The notes under the pieces: generated by a model
What the model saw: only the letters and a program-made list of their open reading frames with translations
The model's database searches: none
Told to the model about the DNA's origin: nothing
Part shown: in pieces, positions 15,737 through 25,298 of the stretch
How the letters are laid out: the number at the start of each line of letters is the position of its first letter
How positions within the stretch are numbered: the first letter of the stretch is position 1
Position numbers and translations under genes: made by a program
Assembly: GCF_000615805.1 (NCBI RefSeq)
Contig: NZ_BAMJ01000005.1
Span: 1 to 64,000, forward strand
Source: Latilactobacillus fuchuensis DSM 14340 = JCM 11249
GTDB taxonomy: Bacteria > Bacillota > Bacilli > Lactobacillales > Lactobacillaceae
DNA: 64,000 nucleotides
Direction of reading: 5' to 3'

Positions 15737-17068
15737 TTAGAAGGTAATGTTGCGATCTTTTGGTAGGATTAAATTCAAGACAATCGCAGCAATCGCACAG
15801 ATTGAAATCGGCGAACCGAGTAAGTATTGGACGATTTGTGGGGTTGCTTTGACGAGCGATTGGGGCATAATGATGATGGCAATACAGATAATAATTGGAA
15901 TCCCGATAATGTACATATCACGTTCTTCTTGTTGTCGGGTCCGTAAAACGTTCAGACCGTTGAGCATGATGGTGGCACAGATGATGGCGAAGATGCCACC
16001 AATCACGGGCGCTGGAATCGCTGATAGAAAGGCGGCTAGTTTATTGAAGAATCCGAAGATGATAAACCAAATGCCGGCTGAGATGAAGACTTTTTTACTA
16101 GCGACACCGGTGATCGAGACAATGCCGGCGTTGGTCGCGTAACCAGTAACCGGTGAACCCCCTAATACGGCCGCGATTAAACAGCTGAGGCCTTCGCCGA
16201 TAATTCCGTGGTTCCATTGCTTCTTCGAAATTGGTGTTTCGGTCACGGCGCTCATTGCGAACCAAGTACCGGTGGTTTCCGTCATTAAGACGGCGTAGAT
16301 AATAACGAAGGTTAGAATCGCGGAACCGGAAAAGCGGATGCCGTAGTGGAGCATAGTGAAATGAGGCAGGCTGAACCAACTAGCCGACTGGACGCTTGAC
16401 CAATCGAACTTACCCATTAAGGTTGCGAGTAACGTGCCGCCTAACAATGCGATGATAATGGAACTGACTTTAAATAGTTTTTGCAGTTTGGGGAAATAGA
16501 TGCCTAGTGAGACGCAGGCGACCAAAATCGCAATCGTCGTAATCGCGAGAATCAGGTTATCGCCGACGTTGCCGGAAGCTTTGAAAATGTTATCGCCTAA
16601 TGCGGAAGGCATCAAGGATAATCCGACGACGGTGATGATTGTGCCGCCGACAAATTGGGGCACCAGACTATTGATGATTTTTTGGAATAAGCCGGTTAAG
16701 CCTAATAGAATTAAAATTAACGCACCAATCACCGAGGCGCCTAAGACGGTCGCCATCCCACCATTGGCCGCGCCACTGGCGAAATAAACGCCGGCGATGG
16801 CACCAATTGGGACAAAAGAGGGGCCTTGCGAAACGGGCATCTTCATAAAGTATTTCGTTTGGATAATCGTGCCAATCCCGGCCGCTAAGAAAGTGGCTTG
16901 GATTAAGCCGGTCTTGGCGCCCATACTCATGGCGAGTAAGCCGGCAATAATGACGGGTGGCACGTAAACATCCATCGCTAAAACGTGTTGTAGGCCGAGT
17001 AAGCCAGCCTCTTGATTCGAAATCGACTCATCGGGGCCGATTGTTAATTGTTTATTGTGCGTTGTCAT
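15737..17068 (-). CDS. NCS2 family purine (xanthine/guanine) permease
   Basis: A 443-residue transporter of the nucleobase-cation symporter-2 family with about 12-14 helices. Family marks are GLQHVLAMDVYVPP near residue 25, MTETTGTWFAMSAVTE near 265, and GEGLSCLIAAVLGGSPVTGYATNAGIVSITGVASKKV near 290-325. It probably imports xanthine or guanine, since it is co-transcribed with and overlaps guanine deaminase by 17 bases. AAAAGGAG precedes the ATG. Uracil is less likely in this context. Confidence 0.9.
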   Translation of the reverse strand: MTTHNKQLTIGPDESISNQEAGLLGLQHVLAMDVYVPPVIIAGLLAMSMGAKTGLIQATFLAAGIGTIIQTKYFMKMPVSQGPSFVPIGAIAGVYFASGAANGGMATVLGASVIGALILILLGLTGLFQKIINSLVPQFVGGTIITVVGLSLMPSALGDNIFKASGNVGDNLILAITTIAILVACVSLGIYFPKLQKLFKVSSIIIALLGGTLLATLMGKFDWSSVQSASWFSLPHFTMLHYGIRFSGSAILTFVIIYAVLMTETTGTWFAMSAVTETPISKKQWNHGIIGEGLSCLIAAVLGGSPVTGYATNAGIVSITGVASKKVFISAGIWFIIFGFFNKLAAFLSAIPAPVIGGIFAIICATIMLNGLNVLRTRQQEERDMYIIGIPIIICIAIIIMPQSLVKATPQIVQYLLGSPISICAIAAIVLNLILPKDRNITF

Positions 17069-18407
17069 ACCAATTTTGCTCCTTTTGATGGACTAATTGA
17101 CCGTTCACATAGACGGCCTTGATTTGTTGGGCGGTGTGGTTGAATAAAAGATGGGTCAATTGATCGGCTGGCGTGAGGGTTGTGAATTGGGGCGCCGCTT
17201 GGACAATTTGAAAATCAGCAAGCATCCCCAGTTTAATTTGACCAGCGTTAATGGCTAAACTAGCTGCGCCGCCAGCGGTCGCAAGATAAAAAGCTTCTTC
17301 GGTGGTGATGCGGCTATCAGCAACGCCACGGGAGTCAGCCGGTAATCGGGCATCGACACCGTCCTGACGCATTTGCGAAGCAGTGACGGCCGTTTGCAAG
17401 TTAGTGTAGAGACTGGGACTATAACCGCCAGCGATATCGGTCCCCAAACCGATTTTTAACTGTTGGTCTAATAATTGTTTAGTGGGGAAGACGCCATTGC
17501 CGAAATAGGCGTTAGAGAGCGGACAATGGGCAATCGCAGCCTGTTCAGTTTTAATTAATTGTTGATCCGCAGTGGTTAGTTGCGTCGCATGTGCTAAGAC
17601 GGCGTGTTGGTTTAATAAGCCGAATTGTTGTAAGACAACACTGTCGGTTTGTCCGAATCGGTCCAAAACATATTGATGTTCCCAAGTACTCTCACTGCAA
17701 TGCGTTTGAACCCGTAGTTGGGTTTCCTGTGCTAAACGGCCTAATTGGGTCAGCGTTTCGGTTTGGCAACTGGGAATGAACCGTGGGGTGATGACCGGTT
17801 GAACCAATTGATCATGATGTTGATTTTGAATCGCCTGGATGAAGGTTCGCGTCTTACTAAGCGCCGTGGCTGAATTCACATCACGATAATTAGCGGGTGT
17901 TTGTTCGGGATTATCCATGACGACGGTCCCGATAAAAGCACGTTGCCCCAATTGTGCGCAGATTTCGGCCAGTTTTAAATTGGCATTATTATGGATAGAA
18001 CCAAAATAAAGGGCGCTAGTGGTGCCGTTGGTTAATAAGGTATGAACTAAGTCGCGATAGACGGCCGTCGCGTAATCTAAATCCGCAAAACGGGCCTCTA
18101 AGGGGAAAGTGTAGTGATTGAGCCAATCGTTGAGTGGTCGATCAAGCGCAATTCCGACTTGCGGCCATTGCGGTGCATGGTTGTGCAAATCGATGAAGCC
18201 TGGTAATAAATAATGACCAGGCGCTATGGTGATTAATTGATCGGTGGTTTGGGCCGCTGTTAGGGTTTTCTGGTAATCTGGATCTGATTGATGAATGATT
18301 TGGCCAATTTGCCCGTTTTCAATCAATTCGATTAAAGATTGTTCGTGGAATTCGACATGATTGGGGCTGTTTGCAGAAAAATAGGACGTTTTTAATGTAA
18401 TAGCCAA
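17052..18407 (-). CDS. guaD: Guanine deaminase
   Basis: A zinc amidohydrolase converting guanine to xanthine and ammonia, the first step of guanine salvage or nitrogen use. Seen in order: LLPGFIDLHNHAPQ (metal HxH), THCSES, AVLAHATQL, AHCPLSNAYFGNGVFP and GLGTDIAGGYSPS (metal Asp), a pattern specific to guanine deaminases. 451 residues from TTG 18407, with GGAAGGTGG eight bases upstream; GTG 18419 lies inside that site and is less likely. Operon with the downstream permease; a TATACT box and a PurBox-like element lie upstream. Confidence 0.9.
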   Translation of the reverse strand: MAITLKTSYFSANSPNHVEFHEQSLIELIENGQIGQIIHQSDPDYQKTLTAAQTTDQLITIAPGHYLLPGFIDLHNHAPQWPQVGIALDRPLNDWLNHYTFPLEARFADLDYATAVYRDLVHTLLTNGTTSALYFGSIHNNANLKLAEICAQLGQRAFIGTVVMDNPEQTPANYRDVNSATALSKTRTFIQAIQNQHHDQLVQPVITPRFIPSCQTETLTQLGRLAQETQLRVQTHCSESTWEHQYVLDRFGQTDSVVLQQFGLLNQHAVLAHATQLTTADQQLIKTEQAAIAHCPLSNAYFGNGVFPTKQLLDQQLKIGLGTDIAGGYSPSLYTNLQTAVTASQMRQDGVDARLPADSRGVADSRITTEEAFYLATAGGAASLAINAGQIKLGMLADFQIVQAAPQFTTLTPADQLTHLLFNHTAQQIKAVYVNGQLVHQKEQNWYDNAQ

Positions 18408-18439
18408 ACGATAAACCACCTTCCGTTGATTGTGTTATC

Positions 18440-18488
18440 AGTATATCACAAACTTTTTTGTTTTTGTATCTAAATAATGTTCGTGTTT
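18440..18488 (-). promoter_or_regulatory. guaD promoter with PurBox-like element
   Basis: On the minus strand TATACT (18440-18445) lies just upstream of guaD, and ACGAACATT (about 18476-18484) resembles the CGAACAWT core of PurR boxes. One box only and no clear -35, so purine control is a suggestion. Confidence 0.4.
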
Positions 18489-18603
18489 TATTCGAGATGA
18501 ACGCACCGCCGTTTTCTGAGAATACGTTGTTAATAGTGAAGTGCATGAAATGATAGATATTTGCATATTTCAATCCGATACAGCGCTATCAATTCAGAAA
18601 ACG

Positions 18604-18632
18604 TTGACAATATACCGAATAAATTGTATATT
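18604..18632 (+). promoter_or_regulatory. Promoter of yjeM
   Basis: TTGACA (18604-18609), 17-bp spacer, TATATT (18627-18632): near-consensus and correctly placed. Confidence 0.85.
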
Positions 18633-18668
18633 GACAGCGATAAACAAATCAGAAAGGGACTGTATATA

Positions 18669-20159
18669 ATGGAAAAATCAAAAAAAATTAACGTCACTGG
18701 ACTAATCTTAATGATTTTTGGGTCAATTTTTGGTTTCGCAAACACGACGGTGGCCTTCTACATGATGGGGTATGCCAGTATCATCTGGTATATTCTAGCA
18801 GCCATCTTCTTCTTCTTACCGACTTCATTAATGTTTGCTGAATTTGGTTCTTCTTTAAAGGAAGCGCGTGGGGGACTATATTCATGGTTAGAAGAGTCAA
18901 TCGGTGAAAAAGCCGCCTTTATCGGGACTTTTATCTGGTTAGCATCTTGGATTGTTTGGATGGTTTCAACCGCCGTTAAGGTGTGGATTCCGTTTTCAAC
19001 CTTCTTGCAAGGTTCAGATCAAACCGCTAGCTGGCACTTTATTGGTATGACCGGTACCCAAGTTGTTGGGGTATTGGGGATCATCTGGATTTTAGTTTTA
19101 ACTTTCCTATCGAGTCGTGGGATTGATAAAATTCAAAAATTTGCTTCGTTTAGTGGTGGGGCGGTTGCCTTTTTATTTGCGGCCTTCTTAGTCATTAGCT
19201 TAGCAATTCTATTTAAAAACGGGTTCCATTTAGCGGAACCGATTCATGGTGTGACAACATTTGTGAAGAGTCCGATGGCCAGTTATCAATCACCAATCGG
19301 GATGTTATCATTCGTCGTCTTTTCAATTTTTGCTTATGCAGGGATGGAAACCATGGGTGGCGTCACGGATAGTATGGATCAACCTGAAAAAACTTTCCCG
19401 AAAGGGTTATTAATTGCCACTGCAATGATTACGTTAATTTACGCTGTGGCCATCTTCATGTGGGGCATTTCAACCAACTGGCAACAAATATTAAGTGGCA
19501 ACAAAGCCAATTTAGGAAATATCACGTACGTTTTGATGCAGAATTTAGGGTTCCAATTTGGACACGCTTTTGGAATGAGCCAAAGTGTGGCACTTGAAAT
19601 CGGAACAATTTTTGCACGAGTAACTGGTTTAATTATGTTTGTTAGTTATCTAGGCGCTTTTGCGGTTTTAATTTATTCACCATTGAAATCATTTGTACTA
19701 GGAACACCTAAAAAATTATGGCCTAATGGTTTTGCGGATGTCAATAAAAATGGGATGCCTGAAAAAGCGATGTGGGGCCAAGCCGCTTTGGTTTGTCTTT
19801 TAATCGCAGTCATTTCATTTGGCGGGAAAGCTGCCGGTGATTTCTATAACGTATTAACGCTGATGGCGAATGTCTCAACGTCATTACCCTATTTATTCTT
19901 AGTCACGGCCTTCCCGTATTTCAAGGCGCGGCAAGATTTAGATCGGCCATATGTTTTCTTTAAAACACCACTCGCGGTTAAAGCCGTTACCGTGGTTGTC
20001 GATTTGGTTTTAGTCTTTGGGATTGCGTTCACGATTATTCAACCAATCATTGAAGGCCAATACATGGATGCCTTCTGGATGGTGATTGGACCGATCGTCT
20101 TTGCCATTCTAGCAATGGGCTTGTATCATCGTTACCAACAAAAAAATAAAACGGCCTAA
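18669..20159 (+). CDS. yjeM: APC family amino acid permease YjeM (glutamate/GABA type)
   Basis: A 496-residue transporter with 12 predicted helices. It matches the YjeM group along its length: TGLILMIFGSIFGFANTTVAFYMMGY at the start, SWIVWMVSTAVKVWIPFSTFLQGSD, FAYAGMETMGGVTDSMDQPEKTFPKG, and NVSTSLPYLFLVTAFPYFKARQDLDRP near the end. The substrate is an amino acid or GABA-like compound, not settled by sequence. ATG 18669 follows GAAAGGGAC; the longer frame from 18561 runs back through the promoter. Monocistronic, with a strong promoter and terminator. Confidence 0.9.
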   Translation: MEKSKKINVTGLILMIFGSIFGFANTTVAFYMMGYASIIWYILAAIFFFLPTSLMFAEFGSSLKEARGGLYSWLEESIGEKAAFIGTFIWLASWIVWMVSTAVKVWIPFSTFLQGSDQTASWHFIGMTGTQVVGVLGIIWILVLTFLSSRGIDKIQKFASFSGGAVAFLFAAFLVISLAILFKNGFHLAEPIHGVTTFVKSPMASYQSPIGMLSFVVFSIFAYAGMETMGGVTDSMDQPEKTFPKGLLIATAMITLIYAVAIFMWGISTNWQQILSGNKANLGNITYVLMQNLGFQFGHAFGMSQSVALEIGTIFARVTGLIMFVSYLGAFAVLIYSPLKSFVLGTPKKLWPNGFADVNKNGMPEKAMWGQAALVCLLIAVISFGGKAAGDFYNVLTLMANVSTSLPYLFLVTAFPYFKARQDLDRPYVFFKTPLAVKAVTVVVDLVLVFGIAFTIIQPIIEGQYMDAFWMVIGPIVFAILAMGLYHRYQQKNKTA

Positions 20160-20173
20160 TTAAGCCGAGTATC

Positions 20174-20212
20174 AAGGCTCCGAGTCAGTTTAACTGACTC
20201 GGGGCCTTTTTT
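20174..20212 (+). terminator. Terminator of yjeM
   Basis: Hairpin AAGGCTCCGAGTCAG / CTGACTCGGGGCCTT (one mismatch) with TTTTTT. The remaining gap 20213-20478 is AT-rich with no gene; a TATACT-like box near 20435 may drive the next operon. Confidence 0.88.
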
Positions 20213-20478
20213 GATGTATTCCGTGAAAATAATTAAAAAGCTCATTCAATTTTAATTTAGGTAACGAAATAGTTGCATTTAAGACTGAGTGTGTCTGTCG
20301 ATTTTAAATCGTGGTAAATGCCGTTAATATGGTAGCTCAAGAATTATCCGGATTTTAAAGGTGAACGGCTAATCAGTGCCAATATGAGAATATGATGAGT
20401 CGAAAAAGATGCCATCTGCAACTTTTGCTGTAAACGACTATACTTATTAGGTACACTTTTCAGAAAAAGGAGGATTCT

Positions 20479-21678
20479 ATGACTGTCAAATTACAAGTCA
20501 AAGAATTAACGAAAATCTTTGGTAAACGAATTCCTAAAGCCAAAGAGTTATTACAACAAGGCAAAACGAAAGCCGCGATTTTAAAGGAAACTGGCGCAAC
20601 GATTGGTGTTGACCGGGCTAATTTTGAAGTTGAATCTGGTGAAATTTTTGTGATTATGGGATTATCCGGTAGTGGGAAATCAACACTAGTGCGGATGATT
20701 AATCGCTTGATTGAACCGACAGATGGTAGCGTCTTAATCGATGGCGACGATTTAATGAAAATCGATAAGAAGGCGTTACGCGAAGTCCGCCGCAAAAAAA
20801 TGAGTATGGTCTTCCAAAACTTCGGACTCTTTCCGAATCGGACCATTCTTGATAACACGGCTTATGGCTTAGAAATTCAAGGTGTGGATAAAGTGACGCG
20901 CAATCAAAAAGCAACCGATGCCTTGAACTTAGTCGGGCTAGATGGTTATGGCAATCAATACCCAACGCAATTATCCGGCGGGATGCAACAACGGGTCGGC
21001 TTGGCTCGAGCGTTAGCCAATGATCCAGAAATTCTGTTGATGGATGAAGCCTTTTCGGCGTTAGATCCATTGAACCGTTCCGATATGCAAGATCAACTAT
21101 TGGATTTACAGGCGACGATGCATAAAACGATTATCTTTATTAGTCATGATTTGAATGAAGCGCTAAAACTTGGGGATCATATTATGATTATGAAGGACGG
21201 CGAAATCGTTCAGACCGGGACACCGGAAGATATTTTGACCCGGCCAGCGGATGAATATGTTGAGAAATTTATCGAAAATGTCGACCGTAGTAAGGTTTAT
21301 ACGGCTGGTAATGTGATGATTCGACCAACGACGATTAACATCGATAAAGATGGTCCGCGCTTGGCCTTGAAACGGATGCGTGAAAATGAAGTTTCAACCG
21401 TCTACGTGGTCAACAACCAACGTGAATTGGTGGGGATTATTGATGCGCGCGATGTCTTGGAATTAGTTCGTCAAGACAGTCGGGATTTACAATCGGTGAT
21501 CAATACCGCTGTACCAACGACGACGGAAGAAACACCAATCAATGAAATCTTAGATGATATCTCGCAAACTGGGATTCCATTTGCCGTTTTAAACGAACAA
21601 AAACAACTCCGTGGGATCATTATTCGTGGTGCAGTATTAGGCGCACTTGCTGGAAATGAGGTGAACCATCTTGCTTAA
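20479..21678 (+). CDS. opuAA: Glycine betaine/proline ABC transporter ATPase with CBS domains
   Basis: ATPase of a compatible-solute importer (OpuA/Gbu/ProV type), 399 residues. Walker A GLSGSGKST (about 61-69), Q-loop, signature LSGGMQQR (about 164-171), Walker B ILLMDEAFSALDP and switch His FISHDL. Two C-terminal CBS domains (about 275-395: VSTVYVVNNQRELVGIIDARDV, IPFAVLNEQKQLRGIIIR) sense ionic strength or nucleotides in relatives. ATG behind AAAAGGAGG. Overlaps the permease gene by eight bases and forms an operon with it and the binding protein. Confidence 0.95.
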   Translation: MTVKLQVKELTKIFGKRIPKAKELLQQGKTKAAILKETGATIGVDRANFEVESGEIFVIMGLSGSGKSTLVRMINRLIEPTDGSVLIDGDDLMKIDKKALREVRRKKMSMVFQNFGLFPNRTILDNTAYGLEIQGVDKVTRNQKATDALNLVGLDGYGNQYPTQLSGGMQQRVGLARALANDPEILLMDEAFSALDPLNRSDMQDQLLDLQATMHKTIIFISHDLNEALKLGDHIMIMKDGEIVQTGTPEDILTRPADEYVEKFIENVDRSKVYTAGNVMIRPTTINIDKDGPRLALKRMRENEVSTVYVVNNQRELVGIIDARDVLELVRQDSRDLQSVINTAVPTTTEETPINEILDDISQTGIPFAVLNEQKQLRGIIIRGAVLGALAGNEVNHLA

Positions 21679-22525
21679 TTTAATGACAATTCCTAAAGTC
21701 CCTTTAGCAGACTGGATGGATCACTTTGTTGACTGGTTAACACAATTTACCGGATTCTTTAACGGTCTGACGAACTTCATTGGCGGTATTATCAACGGAT
21801 TCCAGTGGGTCTTTGATCTATTGCCAATCTGGCTCTTTATCGTAATCGTGGTCGGCGTGACCTACTTAGCCAATCGCGACACTAAAAAATGGGGTCTGAT
21901 TATCTTTGAAATTCTCGGTCTTCTATTGATTTGGAATTTAGATTTCTGGCGAGATATGACCCAGACGTTGACCTTGGTGTTAACGTCGAGTCTTATCTCG
22001 CTAGTCATCGGGGTACCGTTGGGTATTTGGATGGCGAAAAGTGATATTGCCCAGGCAATATTTAAACCGATTCTAGATTTCATGCAAACGATGCCGGCCT
22101 TTGTTTACTTAATTCCGGCGGTCGCTTTCTTTGGGATTGGGATGGTACCGGGCGTCTTTGCATCGGTGATCTTCGCGATGCCACCAACGGTTCGGATGAC
22201 TAATTTAGGCATTCGCCAAGTGCCAACTGAATTGATTGAAGCGTCTGATTCTTACGGTTCAACCGAATGGCAGAAACTGATTAAAGTCCAGTTACCACTC
22301 GCTAAATCGACCTTAATGGCTGGTATCAATCAAAGTATGATGTTGGCCCTCTCGATGGTCGTCATTGCATCGATGATTGGTGCGATGGGTCTCGGCACAC
22401 GTGTTTACTTTGCCGTTGGTCGGAATGATGCAGGGGGCGGTTTTGCTGCCGGGCTGGCCATCGTCATCTTAGCGATTATTATTGATCGGTTAACACAGGC
22501 GCTGAATCGCGAACGAACAAAGTAG
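21671..22525 (+). CDS. opuAB: Glycine betaine/proline ABC transporter permease
   Basis: Membrane subunit of the osmolyte importer, 284 residues with about seven helices. The binding-protein-dependent transport motif EAsdsyGsTeWQKLIKVQLPLA lies near residues 193-214 and contacts the ATPase. SLVIGVPLGIWMAKSD and the periplasmic-facing DFMQTMPAFVYLIPAVAFFGIGMVPG are typical of ProW/OpuAB. An alternative start is ATG 21683 (MTIPKVPL). Sits between the ATPase and the lipoprotein gene. Confidence 0.93.
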   Translation: MLNLMTIPKVPLADWMDHFVDWLTQFTGFFNGLTNFIGGIINGFQWVFDLLPIWLFIVIVVGVTYLANRDTKKWGLIIFEILGLLLIWNLDFWRDMTQTLTLVLTSSLISLVIGVPLGIWMAKSDIAQAIFKPILDFMQTMPAFVYLIPAVAFFGIGMVPGVFASVIFAMPPTVRMTNLGIRQVPTELIEASDSYGSTEWQKLIKVQLPLAKSTLMAGINQSMMLALSMVVIASMIGAMGLGTRVYFAVGRNDAGGGFAAGLAIVILAIIIDRLTQALNRERTK

Positions 22526-22538
22526 GGGGAGATTTTTA

Positions 22539-23443
22539 ATGTTTAAAAAGAATAGAATAATCACCCTATTGGCCGTAATCGGATTAGCGACTGTCCTGGG
22601 GGCTTGTAGCTCGCAAACCAAACCCTATGATGCGCAACAAAAATTAGGGTCACAAATCAATTACACGATTACCGGGATTGATGCCGGCGCGGGGATTATG
22701 GCGTCGACGCAAAAAGCGTTATCGGCATATGGCTTGAAAATCAAAAGTGGCAGTTACAAACCAGTTCAACGGCTGCGATGACCAGCACTTTGGGTAAAGC
22801 GATTGCTGATAAGCGGCCGATCGTGGTCACTGGTTGGCAACCGCATTGGATGTTTACTAAATATCCCATTAAATTTTTGAAAGATCCTAAGAATGTTTAT
22901 GGTAAGACGGAACACATCAATACGATTGTTCGTAAAGGCCTTAAAAAGTCGATGCCAGAAGCTTATACCATTCTGGACCGATTCCATTGGACACCGACTG
23001 AAATGTCAGTGGTCATGTTAAAGGTCAATGATGGTGTTGATCCACAAAAAGCGGCGCGTGATTGGATTAAAGCCAATCCCAAACAAGTTGCTAAGTGGAC
23101 CAAAGGGGTTAAAAAGGTCAAAGGGACCAAGATTAAATTGACCTATGTGGCTTGGGATTCTGAGATTGCTTCGACCAACGTGGTTGCGGAGGTTTTACGT
23201 CAACAAGGTTATGAACCAACCATCCAAGCGATGGAAATTCAACCGATGTGGGCGTCAGTCGCGACTAATGCTGCAGATGCACAGGTCTGTGCTTGGTTAC
23301 CGAAGACCTCTGGTTTATATTATCAAGATTATAAAGGTCAGGTTGAAGATTTAGGGCCCAATTTAGAAGGGGCGAAGGTCGGCTTGGCCGTACCGAAGTA
23401 CATGACTAATATTAATTCGATTGATGATCTAAAAAATAAATAA
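22539..23443 (+). pseudogene. opuAC: Glycine betaine-binding lipoprotein OpuAC, one-base frameshift
   Basis: Extracellular substrate-binding subunit of the osmolyte importer. A lipoprotein signal (KKNRIITLLAVIGLA, lipobox LGAC) is followed by the OpuAC domain, with GWQPHWMFTKYPIKFLKDP and AWDSEIASTNVVAEVLRQQGYEP in the second part. The frame stops at 22781. The next frame, open to 23443, resumes at ...SSTAAMTSTLGKAIADKRP. One added base near 22758-22763 (ACAAACCAG) restores 301 residues, the usual length. If real, the uptake system lacks its binding protein and should be inactive; a missed base in the read is equally plausible. Confidence 0.88.
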
Positions 23444-23450
23444 GTTATTT

Positions 23451-23488
23451 AAAAGCAGCTTTCTCGTTGAGAAGGCTGCTTTTTATTT
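23451..23488 (+). terminator. Terminator of the opuA operon
   Basis: AAAAGCAGC...TTCTC / GAGAA..GCTGCTTTT hairpin with a T-rich tail directly after the opuAC stop. Confidence 0.82.
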
Positions 23489-23520
23489 TGTTGACGTGCT
23501 ATTTAATGAAATTCCGGATT

Positions 23521-23536
23521 GATTGTATATACAATC
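23521..23536. promoter_or_regulatory. Palindromic operator upstream of the 23.6-28.5 kb operon
   Basis: GATTGTATATACAATC is a perfect 16-bp palindrome about 55 bases before the first gene. It is a likely site for the GntR regulator encoded second in the operon. Confidence 0.55.
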
Positions 23537-23554
23537 TTGATTATACTTAGTTTG

Positions 23555-23569
23555 TGTTAAACGCTTACA
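23555..23569 (+). promoter_or_regulatory. cre-like catabolite repression site
   Basis: TGTTAAACGCTTACA resembles the CcpA site TGWAARCGYTWNCA, matching fully in the ACGCTTACA half and imperfectly in the TG half. It lies between the palindrome and the first ribosome site, so carbon catabolite control is plausible. Confidence 0.45.
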
Positions 23570-23590
23570 TATAAAATGGAGATGATGATT

Positions 23591-24544
23591 TTGACGTATG
23601 CAATGATTGGGACTTGGCGCATGGCGCACGAAGGATTGACAGCTGCAATGGCAGATTTAAAACAAGGTGGTCGCAGTACCGATGCGATTGAGACCGCCAT
23701 TCAAGCGGTTGAAGATTATCCGTTTTTTAAATCGGTTGGCTATGGGGGGTTACCGAACCAACAAGGATTAGTTGAGATGGACGCCGCTTTTATGGACGGC
23801 GACACGTTTGCAATCGGGGCCGTTGCTGGCATTAGCGATGTGAAAAATCCGATTAGTGTTGCCCGTCAACTTAGCAATGATCATTTCAATAGTTTCTTGG
23901 TTGGTGCGGGGGCTTCCCAGTACGCGATGTTTAATGGTTTTGAACGACGCAACATGTTGACTGAACGCGCGCATAAACTCTGGGCCAAACGGGTTAAAGA
24001 GATTAATGAAAAAAATTTAAGTCCGTATGATGGTCATGATACAGTCGGCATGATTAGTTTGGATCAACAAGCTAGTATGGCAGCCGGCACTTCGACGTCA
24101 GGGTTGTTTATGAAAAAACCAGGGCGAACAGGTGATTCAGCGTTATCGGGCAGTGGCTTTTATGTCGATAGTGAAATTGGTGGGGCAGCTGCCACGGGTT
24201 TAGGCGAAGATTTAATGAAGGGCTGTCTATCCTATGAAATTGTGCGCTTGATGGGGACTGGTTTAACACCACAACAAGCCTGCGATCAAGCCGTTTATCC
24301 ATTCGTTGAAAAATTAAAGAAACGTTACGGCAAAGTAGGCGAATTTTCATTGGTGGCGTTGAACGCACAAGGTCAATGGGGCGTTGCCACGAATGTTGAA
24401 TTTACTTTTTCCGCAGGTAACGAGCAACAAGCGCCCGCCATTTTTATGGCTAATCCGGGACCGGACCAAACGACAATCATCGAACCGATTTCGGCGGAAT
24501 GGTTAGCCGCGTATGAAAAACGCATTAAAGCACCAGTTGATTAG
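23591..24544 (+). CDS. N4-(beta-N-acetylglucosaminyl)-L-asparaginase / isoaspartyl peptidase-type Ntn hydrolase
   Basis: 317 residues of the glycosylasparaginase family, which self-cleave and use an N-terminal Thr to split the GlcNAc-Asn bond or isoaspartyl peptides. Seen: MIGTWRMAHEGL at the start, VEDYPFFKSVGYGGLPNQQGLVEMDAAFMDG near 42-72, and HDTVGMISLD near 151-160, where Thr is the predicted nucleophile. A glycine-rich C-terminal part follows (SALSGSGFYVDSEIGGAAATGLGEDLMKGCLSYE). TTG 23591 is nine bases after GGAG; ATG 23585 or 23576 are alternatives. First gene of a five-gene operon behind a palindrome and a cre-like site. No signal peptide, so it acts inside the cell. Confidence 0.85.
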   Translation: MTYAMIGTWRMAHEGLTAAMADLKQGGRSTDAIETAIQAVEDYPFFKSVGYGGLPNQQGLVEMDAAFMDGDTFAIGAVAGISDVKNPISVARQLSNDHFNSFLVGAGASQYAMFNGFERRNMLTERAHKLWAKRVKEINEKNLSPYDGHDTVGMISLDQQASMAAGTSTSGLFMKKPGRTGDSALSGSGFYVDSEIGGAAATGLGEDLMKGCLSYEIVRLMGTGLTPQQACDQAVYPFVEKLKKRYGKVGEFSLVALNAQGQWGVATNVEFTFSAGNEQQAPAIFMANPGPDQTTIIEPISAEWLAAYEKRIKAPVD

Positions 24545-24561
24545 AAGGAGCATTTAGAATA

Positions 24562-25278
24562 ATGGCGAAGTATTTGTATGTTGAAATTGCAGAAAAATTA
24601 GGGACCGATGTGCGAACGGGGATTTACGGGGTTCATCAGAAATTACCGTCCGAAAGTGATTTAGCGCAACAATTCGGAACAACTCGATTGACGATTCGAA
24701 AAGCAATCGATTTATTGGAAAAACAACAAGTCGTTGTCCGCGATCGTAATCGCGGGACGTATGTTTTAGCAACTCACGGTAAGATTTCGAGTGGGGCGAG
24801 CGGTTTAATGGGGTTCACTGAAGCGGCTAAGCAATTCCAATTAGATGTTAGTACGCGGGTGCTTGATTTACGGCGAACGATTGTCTATCCGGATTACGTT
24901 GAAGCGAAGTTAGACCTCGTCGCACAAGAACCCGTTTGGCAAATTGAACGGTTGCGGTTTGTTGATCATGAACCGATGACTCACGAACAGATTTATTTGA
25001 AACAAAGGATTTTACCGAAATTAACAGCTCACGAAGCGCAAGGTTCATTGTATAAGTTAATCGAACAGACGATGGCGATTGGTTATGCCAATCAAGAACT
25101 CGAATCGGTCTTGTTAGAAGATGGCATCAGCCAACTGCTAGAAACCGAGGTCGGTAAACCGGCCTTCTTAGCGCATACCGTTGCCTATTCGATGGATGGT
25201 TATCCAATTCTTTATGATAATTCGCATTATCGAGCTGATAAGTATACATTCCACAATATTTTGTATCGAGAACATTAG
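24562..25278 (+). CDS. GntR/HutC family regulator (UTRA domain)
   Basis: 238 residues. N-terminal GntR winged helix (about 1-70: GVHQKLPSESDLAQQFGTTRLTIRKAIDLLEKQQVVVRDRNRGTYV) and C-terminal UTRA effector domain (about 90-235: EPVWQIERLRFVDHEPMTHEQIYL). UTRA regulators usually sense a phosphorylated sugar or a pathway intermediate. AAGGAGC precedes the ATG, 17 bases after the hydrolase gene. It probably represses its own operon through the palindrome at 23521; the effector is unknown. Confidence 0.88.
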   Translation: MAKYLYVEIAEKLGTDVRTGIYGVHQKLPSESDLAQQFGTTRLTIRKAIDLLEKQQVVVRDRNRGTYVLATHGKISSGASGLMGFTEAAKQFQLDVSTRVLDLRRTIVYPDYVEAKLDLVAQEPVWQIERLRFVDHEPMTHEQIYLKQRILPKLTAHEAQGSLYKLIEQTMAIGYANQELESVLLEDGISQLLETEVGKPAFLAHTVAYSMDGYPILYDNSHYRADKYTFHNILYREH

Positions 25279-25298
25279 TCAAAAGGAGGGGAAACGTT

